This document shows positions 6,068-11,219 of a stretch of DNA of 11,219 bases, one piece after another. A model generated the notes under the pieces. The model made no database searches. It was not told the origin of the DNA and saw only the letters and a list, made by a program, of their open reading frames with translations. A program made the position numbers and the translations under genes. Origin of the DNA: an uncultured Collinsella sp. (GTDB lineage: Bacteria; Actinomycetota; Coriobacteriia; Coriobacteriales; Coriobacteriaceae); contig CAKUFW010000062.1 in NCBI GenBank assembly GCA_934650975.1, forward strand, positions 1 to 11,219, given 5' to 3'. Each line of letters starts with the position of its first letter. Position 1 is the stretch's first letter.

Positions 6068-7846
6068 CTAGTCGAGGTTCTCGCGGAGCCACTTGATGGC
6101 GCCGGCAGGGTCGCGGGTAAGGTCGATATATTCCTTGCCGCGCGGGGCGAGCAGCTTAATGCCCAGACGATCGGTGTCGGCCTTCATGTCGTTGTAGTAG
6201 CTACGAACCTGCGGGGCGAGCACGATGACGTCGTACTGATCCATGATGGCAGTGTGTTGGCCATAGGCGCCTGCGGAGGAAGCGATGTTCTCTCCGGTCT
6301 GTGCGGCGCCTTCCTTGATGGCGTTGGCAAGCATGGCAGAGGTGCCGGCGCCGGCGCACAGGACGAGGACCTTCAGGCCATCGACATCCTTCTTAGCGGA
6401 TGCGTCGGCGGCTGGCTCGGGCTGATCGGCGACAGGCTTGCTGTCGGCGGCGGCAACAGTCGTCTCGACGGAAGCGGTGGCCTGCTCGACAGCGGGCGCA
6501 GGGGCGTTGGCGGCGATGGAAGCGGCACCATTGGACTCAAGACCCAGCTCGGCGGCGCGCTCGGCCTCCTGGTCGCAGAGCAGCTTGTCGTATGCCTTCA
6601 AGAACGGCAGGTAGATGACGGCGTCCAGCAAGATGATGATCGCGACAAATACCAGGGCAATAAGCTGGAAGTTCGTGGTGATGAAGATACCGATGGGGGC
6701 GGGGGTGGCCCAAGGCACCACGAAGGAGAAGCCGTTCATGCCCACGTTATCGATAAAGAACTTGGCAACGCTCACGTTGACGCAACCGGCGGCAACAAAG
6801 GGGATGAGCATGTAGGGGTTAAGGATCATCGGCGCGCCAAAGAGCAGCGGTTCGTTGACGGCGAAGGCAACAGGAACAATCGAGGCCTTACCGACGGCTT
6901 TGAGCTGCTTGGACTTCATAAAGAGAATCAGCAGAAGCGGCACGATGAACGTGGCGCCGGTGCCGCCGAACTCACCCACGAGCGACATGTTAAAGGTGAG
7001 GGAGTGGGCGGGGTGACCACCGGCCAGCAGAACCTGCAGGTTCTCGGCCTGGTTGGCAAGACGGATGGGGTCGATGCCCGGCTGGACGATCGAGGGGCCG
7101 TGGACGCCGATGAACCAGAAGAACGCGGTGGCAGCCTGGATAAGGATAAGGCCAGGATAGGTTTCTGCAGCGGTAAAGAGCGGGGAGAGCAGCTTAATAA
7201 GCAGCTCGGAGAACGGGACGCCCATGAGGTTGCGCACGACGACATCGATGATGCCGCAGATGATGACGGCGCCGCCAAAGGGGATGATGTCGCGGAAGTT
7301 CTGAGCGATGGCGCCCGGGACCTCCTTGGGCAGCTTAATGGTCAGATCACGCGAGACACAGAACTTATAAACCCACACGGTAATGAACGCGGCGATGTAT
7401 GCCGAGAACAGGCCGCGCGTGCCCATGCTAGTGCAATCGAAGACCGAAAGCTCGGAACCGTCGAGCTTGGTGGTGAACTGCGTAACAGCGAGCAGCAGCA
7501 TGCTGCACTGGGCGGCCACCATGGTGGAACCGTCGTTGAGCACTTTGCCGGCGGGCATGCGGCGGTTCATGGATGCCGTGAAGTTCTTGGCGGTGGTGCC
7601 GGCAACCATGATGCCCATGACGCCCATGGTGAAGTTGTACAGCTTGTTGCACCAGTCGAGGAGCGGCTGGGGCAGCGTGATGCCGACCACGCCGGGAAGC
7701 GTGGCGATCAGCAGAAAGATCGAAGAGGTGAGGACAATGGGCATGCACCCAAGGAATCCGTCCTTAATGGCCTGGAGGTAGATGTTCCTCGAGATCTTCT
7801 CGAAGAACGGTTGATGCTTTTCGAGCATCTTTACGATGGCGTCCAT
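6068..7846 (-). CDS. lacE: Lactose-type PTS permease, fused EIICB (copy 1)
   Basis: This inner-membrane transporter takes up a beta-galactoside and phosphorylates it. The 592 residues hold an N-terminal EIIC domain (about 1-425) that opens like Lactococcus LacE (HQPFFEKISRNIYLQAIKDGF) and has multiple hydrophobic spans and the conserved NEPLLFG at 331-337. A linker rich in Ala, Pro and acidic residues (about 428-487) follows. The C-terminal EIIB domain (about 490-592) has phosphocysteine Cys497 in VLCAGAGTSAMLA. Length is slightly above typical LacE (about 570), owing to the linker. No EIIA is fused, so a separate LacF-type partner is required and is not in the window. ATG 7846 has AAAGGAG upstream. 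It heads the lacE1-lacG1 operon and is divergent from the LacI-family gene, whose probable operator lies between them. Confidence 0.93.
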   Translation of the reverse strand: MDAIVKMLEKHQPFFEKISRNIYLQAIKDGFLGCMPIVLTSSIFLLIATLPGVVGITLPQPLLDWCNKLYNFTMGVMGIMVAGTTAKNFTASMNRRMPAGKVLNDGSTMVAAQCSMLLLAVTQFTTKLDGSELSVFDCTSMGTRGLFSAYIAAFITVWVYKFCVSRDLTIKLPKEVPGAIAQNFRDIIPFGGAVIICGIIDVVVRNLMGVPFSELLIKLLSPLFTAAETYPGLILIQAATAFFWFIGVHGPSIVQPGIDPIRLANQAENLQVLLAGGHPAHSLTFNMSLVGEFGGTGATFIVPLLLILFMKSKQLKAVGKASIVPVAFAVNEPLLFGAPMILNPYMLIPFVAAGCVNVSVAKFFIDNVGMNGFSFVVPWATPAPIGIFITTNFQLIALVFVAIIILLDAVIYLPFLKAYDKLLCDQEAERAAELGLESNGAASIAANAPAPAVEQATASVETTVAAADSKPVADQPEPAADASAKKDVDGLKVLVLCAGAGTSAMLANAIKEGAAQTGENIASSAGAYGQHTAIMDQYDVIVLAPQVRSYYNDMKADTDRLGIKLLAPRGKEYIDLTRDPAGAIKWLRENLD

Positions 7847-7922
7847 AGAGCTCCTTTGCTGCTTGGTGCGCGATGCATGTGGATGGAACTGTTCGTCGAT
7901 GGATGGTCAGGACTGCCCGGAA

Positions 7923-7943
7923 GCCTTCCTGTGTAAGGAAGGC
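7923..7943 (-). promoter_or_regulatory. Hairpin in the lacE1 leader region
   Basis: A perfect 7-bp stem (7923-7929 with 7937-7943, GCCTTCC/GGAAGGC) with a 7-base loop lies between the operator palindrome and the lacE1 start, about 77 bases ahead of it. It is not followed by a T-run on the minus strand. It may be a leader structure or a second binding site; the function is unknown. Confidence 0.4.
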
Positions 7944-7949
7944 ATGTGT

Positions 7950-7971
7950 GAAATGACAACGTTGTCATTTC
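7950..7971. promoter_or_regulatory. LacI-type operator palindrome upstream of lacE1
   Basis: A perfect 22-bp palindrome with core TGACAACGTTGTCA has the central CG that LacI-family proteins typically recognise. It lies about 105 bases before lacE1 and 152 before the LacI-family gene. TTGTCA inside it (on the minus strand) could act as a -35 box for lacE1, which would make binding directly repressive. It is the best candidate site for the adjacent regulator. Confidence 0.8.
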
Positions 7972-7973
7972 GT

Positions 7974-7994
7974 TAATGACAACGTAAGACATTA
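7974..7994. promoter_or_regulatory. Second, degenerate LacI-type site
   Basis: TGACAACG recurs at 7978-7985, 24 bp from its copy in the perfect palindrome. The outer ends TAATG (7974-7978) and CATTA (7990-7994) pair, and 6 of 10 positions are symmetric. Two sites spaced by about two helical turns on one face would suit cooperative binding. Confidence 0.45.
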
Positions 7995-8074
7995 TTGAAA
8001 GCGTAACAAGGATTTACGGGTGAGCGGTCGATATTGTCCGGTTAACGGTTGATTTATCAGTTGAGCAGGTAGTG

Positions 8075-8080
8075 TATGCT
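8075..8080 (+). promoter_or_regulatory. Possible -10 box for the LacI-family gene
   Basis: TATGCT is a four-of-six -10 match 42 bases before the chosen GTG start; the -35 region is weak (TTGATT at 8049-8054 is too far, with 20-base spacing). If used, it rules out translation from the upstream in-frame GTG at 8072. Confidence 0.35.
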
Positions 8081-8122
8081 AGAACGCAAAATACGAGCGA
8101 CAGGAAACCGACGGGAGAAGCA

Positions 8123-9133
8123 GTGGCAACGATGGACAAGAAAAACGTCTCGATGAACGATGTGGCGGTTGCCGCAGGTGTTTCTCTCAAGACGGTGTCT
8201 CGTGTGATCAACGAGCCCGATAGCGTACGCGAGTCGACGCGCGATAAGGTCCATGCGGCCATGGAGGCGCTCGGGTTCCGAACGAACTTTGCCGCGCGCT
8301 CGCTCAAGTTGGGCCGTTACGGGTGCATCGGCGTGGTGCTATTTCACTTGTCGGGCGGTGCCGTGGACATGATTGACGGTATCGCCGATGCCGCCGAGGA
8401 GCGCGGCTTTGCGCTTACGATGATCAAGAAGCGGGCGGGGGAGAAGATGACCCTTGCCGATGCAGCGCGCAGGATGTCACAGCTGCCTGTCGATGGCATG
8501 ATCTTCAACTTGCGTCAGATGGTCGATGACTTCGATACGTTTGAGGCGCCGAAGGATCTCAAGACCGTGATTATCACGCCCATGGAGCATTCCACCTGCT
8601 CTACCGTCAGTGACGACCAAGAGGGCGGCGCGCGTATGGCGTGCGAGTACTTCTTGGACCATGGTCACAAGAACGTGTACTTTGTTGCCGGTAAGGAAGA
8701 GTCGCTGTCGAGTCAGTGCCGTATGAAGGGCTGGCGCGCAGCGCTCGAGGCACGTGGCATTGAGCCGCCCGAGTCGCTACAGGGTGATTGGAATGCGGAT
8801 AGTGGCTATGCCGCGGGTCTTGTGCTTGCCGATAAGCCCGATTGCACGGCGGTCCTCGCTGCTAACGACTGCATGGCAAACGGCGTGATGATGGCTCTGC
8901 GTGACAAAGGGCTCAGTGTGCCCGACGACGTGTCCGTAATCGGCTTCGACGATGAGCTCTACAAGACGATTCCCAACTCGATTCTGACGTCGGTGAAGTT
9001 TCGCCACCGCGAGCTGGGCATCCGTGCGCTTAACGAGGTCGTTGCAGGTCTGGAAGCCCCGAGCTCCAGAAGCCGTACACTCGTCTCGGGCGTGTTGGTC
9101 GAGCGTTCTAGCGTAAAGGACCTGCGGGCGTAG
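8123..9133 (+). CDS. LacI-family transcriptional regulator
   Basis: The 336-residue protein has a LacI helix-turn-helix at 11-30 (MNDVAVAAGVSLKTVSRVIN), a hinge segment near 54-63 (NFAARSLK) and a periplasmic-binding-protein-like sensor domain. The latter shows the family blocks CRMKGWRAAL, AANDCMANGVMMALRDKG and DDVSVIGFDDE. I start at GTG 8123 because GGGAGA lies about 5 bases upstream and the protein then has normal LacI length; the in-frame GTG at 8072 adds 17 unlike residues and overlaps the likely -10 box. It is divergent from lacE1 with a LacI-type palindrome between, so it most likely represses lacE1-lacG1 and perhaps itself, with a sugar or sugar phosphate as inducer. Whether it also controls the lacE2-lacG2 module, whose promoter is outside the window, is unknown. 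Confidence 0.92.
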   Translation: MATMDKKNVSMNDVAVAAGVSLKTVSRVINEPDSVRESTRDKVHAAMEALGFRTNFAARSLKLGRYGCIGVVLFHLSGGAVDMIDGIADAAEERGFALTMIKKRAGEKMTLADAARRMSQLPVDGMIFNLRQMVDDFDTFEAPKDLKTVIITPMEHSTCSTVSDDQEGGARMACEYFLDHGHKNVYFVAGKEESLSSQCRMKGWRAALEARGIEPPESLQGDWNADSGYAAGLVLADKPDCTAVLAANDCMANGVMMALRDKGLSVPDDVSVIGFDDELYKTIPNSILTSVKFRHRELGIRALNEVVAGLEAPSSRSRTLVSGVLVERSSVKDLRA

Positions 9134-9151
9134 ACGTGCTCGGCTCATTCA

Positions 9152-9448
9152 TCTTAATCTGTAACAGTTAGGACCGAAAATTCCTGCTAGATGTTACAGA
9201 TTGAGATCTTTTGGCTCGGCCTATTCCGTTTGTCTCGATCTGTAACAGGTAGGAGCGAAATAACTCGCTAGTTGTTACAGATTTAGATTGAGGGAACTAC
9301 CCCGTGCATTCATCTCGATCTGTAACAACTAGACGCCCAAAACCGGTTTTAGTGTTACAGATTTAGACAATTCGGTCCGGCCCACCCTGTTTATCTCGAT
9401 CTGTAACAGTTAGGACCCAAAGACTCGGCTAGATGTTACAGATCGAGA
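9152..9448 (+). repeat. Palindromic-unit array 2 (four 55-nt units, 80-81-bp register)
   Basis: Four 55-nt units lie at 9152-9206, 9233-9287, 9313-9367 and 9394-9448, starting 81, 80 and 81 bases apart. All point the same way and all belong to the family at 4350-4485. Each pairs a 15-nt left arm with a 15-nt right arm; the 25-nt centre has an A-rich loop and a second short stem, often TAG...CTA. The 25-26-base spacers are not unique: GGCTCGG or close variants recur in several, so the true repeat is about 81 bp with a better-kept 55-nt part. The array fills the space between the convergent 3' ends of the LacI-family gene and lacG2. The first unit is followed by TCTTTT on the + strand and could end lacI transcription. 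This 430-base gap holds no gene I can support. Confidence 0.9.
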
Positions 9449-9469
9449 CAAACGGCTCACGACCAGCCC

Positions 9470-9517
9470 AAAAACAAAAGACCGGGGGCGGCGCGCCGTG
9501 TGACGTGCCGCCCCCGG
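9470..9517 (-). terminator. Rho-independent terminator of lacG2
   Basis: A very strong 14-bp GC stem (9482-9495 with 9504-9517, one G-U-type pair) with an 8-base loop is followed on the minus strand by TCTTTTGTTTTT (9481 to 9470). It begins about 46 bases past the lacG2 stop. Confidence 0.9.
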
Positions 9518-9563
9518 CTGAGAAATGGGGACAGGTTGTGTGAGCGGGCAACCCCGCAGGCCA

Positions 9564-11003
9564 CTAGTCCAGACGACGGGTCTCGGCCACATGCTTGTAC
9601 CAGTAGGCGCTTGCCTTGGGCGTGCGCTTCTGGGTCTCAAAGTCTACGTAGAAGAAGCCGTAGCGCTTGTTGTAGCCGTTGGTCCAGGAGAACTGGTCCT
9701 GCAGGCTCCACAGGAAGTAGCCGCCCACGTTGACGCCGACCTCCATGGCCTTGAGCAGCCAGCGCAGGTGCTGCTCGATGTAGTCGATGCGCGGCTGGTC
9801 GTCCACAAAGCCGTCCTTGTAGGGATCCTTGTAGCCCATGCCGTTCTCGGTGATGAAGATCTGCTTGTAGTTGGGGTAGCGCTGCTTGATGTAGACGAGC
9901 AGGTCGAACAGGCCCTCGGGGTAGATGATCCAGTCCCAGTCGGTGGTGGGGATGCCGGGCTTGTTCACATGCTCGCCAATGCCCTTGACGCGCCAGCGGC
10001 CGGTGCCCTTCTCGCCCGTACCGTTGTGGTGCAGGTCGTTCTCGCCGTCGTAAGCCTTCAGGAAACGGCACTGGTAGTTGTTAACGCCCAGGTAGTCGTT
10101 GTAGAGCGCAGCCTCGCGCATGATCTCGAGGTCCTCGTCCAGGATCTCGATGGTGCCGCCCGAGACGGCAGCCAGGCGGTTGGCGCACTCGAGCGTATCG
10201 GGTGCGTAGTCGCCGCGGAAGGTGGCGTCGAGCAGGAACTGGTTTTGCAGCACGTGCTCGTTGTTGGCGGCCTTGATGTCAGCAGGGTCGTTCTCGTTGA
10301 GCGGGTACTTAAACTCCAGCGACTGGATGACGCCGATCTTGCCCTTAAAGCCGCCGTTGTGGAAGGCGAGCACTGCCTTGGCGTGGGCGAGCATCATGTT
10401 GTGCTCGCACTGGAAGGCCTCGGCCAGATGCGCCTTGACGCCGCCGGGGAAGGTGCCCTCGATGTAGGTGTTGGAGGCGTCGGCCCAGATCTCGTTAAAG
10501 GTGAACCAGTAGGTCACCTGGTCGGCGTACTCCTTAAAGCAGAAGGTGGCAAAGTCCACAAAGGCGTCGATGGTCTCGCGGTTGAGGAAGTCGCCCTTCT
10601 CAAAGAGGGGGAGCGGCGTATCGAAGTGGTGCAGCGTGACGAACGGCTCGACGTGATGCTTGTGGCACTCGGCGAAGAGATCGTGGTAGAACTGCACGCC
10701 TTGCGCGTTGATCTCGCCGGTGCCGTTGGGGAAGATGCGGCTCCAGGCGATGGAGAGGCGGATGCCGTTGATGCCGAACTCCTCGCACAGCTCCAGATCG
10801 ACGGGATACTGGTTGTAGAAGTCGGAAGCGGGATCGGGGGAGAAGCGGCCCTGGGCCTCCAGGAAGTCGTCCCAGGCAACCTTACCCTTACCGTGGGTGC
10901 GGGTCTCGCCTTCTACCTGGTAGGCAGCGGTGGCGCCGCCAAAGACAAAGCCCTCGGGAAACTGCGCGGGCGGGTTGGTGACGCTGGCGGGGTTAACGGA
11001 CAT
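9564..11003 (-). CDS. lacG: 6-phospho-beta-galactosidase, GH1 (copy 2)
   Basis: A 479-residue GH1 enzyme, clearly paralogous to the one at 4571-5992 (by eye about two thirds identical, nearly colinear). It carries acid/base Glu171 in TFNEI, nucleophile Glu386 in FITENGMGY, and the LacG-type phosphate/galactose loop FSWTNGYNKRYG with Ser439, Trp440, Lys446 and Tyr448. Both copies are therefore predicted to be active 6-phospho-beta-galactosidases. They differ most in substrate-entrance stretches, for example 130-140 here against 122-133 in copy 1, so aglycone preference may differ. ATG 11003 has only a weak GGAT about 6 bases upstream. It follows a lacE-like gene by 66 bases, with a hairpin in the gap, mirroring the first module. 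The N-terminus is about 9 residues longer than copy 1. Confidence 0.93.
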   Translation of the reverse strand: MSVNPASVTNPPAQFPEGFVFGGATAAYQVEGETRTHGKGKVAWDDFLEAQGRFSPDPASDFYNQYPVDLELCEEFGINGIRLSIAWSRIFPNGTGEINAQGVQFYHDLFAECHKHHVEPFVTLHHFDTPLPLFEKGDFLNRETIDAFVDFATFCFKEYADQVTYWFTFNEIWADASNTYIEGTFPGGVKAHLAEAFQCEHNMMLAHAKAVLAFHNGGFKGKIGVIQSLEFKYPLNENDPADIKAANNEHVLQNQFLLDATFRGDYAPDTLECANRLAAVSGGTIEILDEDLEIMREAALYNDYLGVNNYQCRFLKAYDGENDLHHNGTGEKGTGRWRVKGIGEHVNKPGIPTTDWDWIIYPEGLFDLLVYIKQRYPNYKQIFITENGMGYKDPYKDGFVDDQPRIDYIEQHLRWLLKAMEVGVNVGGYFLWSLQDQFSWTNGYNKRYGFFYVDFETQKRTPKASAYWYKHVAETRRLD

Positions 11004-11029
11004 GATGATCCAATCGTCTAAATCGAAGT

Positions 11030-11057
11030 GCCAGCCGGCTGTTGATGGTCGGCTGGC
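11030..11057 (-). promoter_or_regulatory. Intercistronic hairpin between lacE2 and lacG2
   Basis: A perfect 8-bp stem (GCCAGCCG 11030-11037 with CGGCTGGC 11050-11057) closes a 12-base loop in the 66-base gap. No T-run follows on the minus strand. It matches the placement and stem length of the 6027-6053 hairpin, though the sequence differs. Confidence 0.6.
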
Positions 11058-11069
11058 TCTGAGCGTTAC

Positions 11070-11219
11070 TTACTTCGAGAGTTGCTCACTTACGAAAGCG
11101 AGAGACTTGTCGCCGTTCTGGGAGAGCTCGATGTACTGCTTACCGCGGCAGGCGACGCACTTGTTGCCCACGCGCTCGCAGTCCTTCTGCAGGTCGGCGA
11201 GGTAGCTCGCGGCCTGCGG
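11070..11219 (-). CDS. lacE: Partial lactose-type PTS EIIB domain, C-terminal end of a second EIICB
   Basis: The last 49 codons of a gene running off the right edge read PQAASYLADLQKDCERVG, then KQYIELSQNGDKSLAFV near the end. This aligns with the end of LacE1 (PQVRSYYNDMKADTDRLG, then KEYIDLTRDPAGAIKWL). It is the C-terminal helix-strand-helix part of a lactose/cellobiose EIIB domain; the phosphocysteine lies outside the window. By analogy with the first module and known LacE proteins it is probably a full EIICB, but a stand-alone EIIB cannot be excluded. It carries three cysteines here (DCERVG and CVAC) that LacE1 lacks in the same segment. It lies 66 bases upstream of lacG2 on the same strand, so the two probably form an operon. 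Confidence 0.82.
   Translation of the reverse strand, partial: PQAASYLADLQKDCERVGNKCVACRGKQYIELSQNGDKSLAFVSEQLSK

Noticed and set aside
5036..7936. 966-codon open frame on the + strand across lacG1 and lacE1
   Set aside because: It is antisense to two well-recognised genes and consists of low-complexity Gly/Val/Asp-rich sequence typical of the reverse frame of GC-biased codons; no family motif is present.
9152..9448. CRISPR array
   Set aside because: Spacing is even, but the repeats are 55-nt palindromes that vary, the spacers resemble each other, and no cas gene is present.
9525..11021. 498-codon open frame on the + strand opposite lacG2
   Set aside because: Same antisense artefact, repeating the Leu/Val/Gly-rich pattern opposite the first GH1 gene.

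Overview
The window looks like chromosome from a high-GC gut actinobacterium of the Coriobacteriia. Collinsella is the best guess, from the GC-rich codon use, the LacE/LacG-type lactose phosphotransferase genes and the style of the intergenic palindromes. That is recognition, not proof. The content is mainly uptake and cleavage of phosphorylated beta-galactosides plus the regulators around it.

Layout, left to right. (1) 144-626 (+): a mannose-family PTS EIIB whose usual phosphohistidine is a tyrosine. (2) 728-1780 (-): aldose 1-epimerase (galM), ending at a clear terminator at 666-700 and divergent from (3) 1986-2750 (+): a DeoR-family sugar-phosphate repressor. (4) 2751-4007 (-): an AlbA_2/COG2865-type regulator whose stop codon directly abuts the deoR stop. 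(5) 4008-4570: a repeat-rich non-coding stretch holding nine copies of a TGAC-type 12-mer just upstream of the AlbA_2 gene, a 34-nt-arm inverted repeat, two 55-nt palindromic units and the lacG1 terminator. (6) 4571-5992 and 6068-7846 (-): a lacE1-lacG1 operon (IICB transporter, then 6-phospho-beta-galactosidase). (7) A divergent control region with a perfect 22-bp palindrome, and a LacI-family regulator at 8123-9133 (+). (8) 9134-9563: four more 55-nt palindromic units in an 80-81-bp register, then the lacG2 terminator. (9) 9564-11003 and 11070-11219 (-): lacG2 and the C-terminal end of lacE2, a second, paralogous module.

How it fits together. LacE imports and phosphorylates a beta-galactoside, LacG hydrolyses the phosphorylated product, and galM can handle free galactose or glucose anomers. 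The LacI-family protein very probably controls lacE1-lacG1 through the palindrome, and the DeoR protein may control galM. No EIIA (lacF) and no tagatose-6-phosphate pathway gene is visible, so those must lie elsewhere.

The least explained material is the family of 55-nt palindromic units. There are six copies in two arrays, each array beside a lacG terminator. Their imperfect pairs are nearly all G-U compatible when read on the + strand, which points to a structured RNA transcribed antisense to lacG. The second is the dense TGAC-repeat cluster in front of the AlbA_2 gene.
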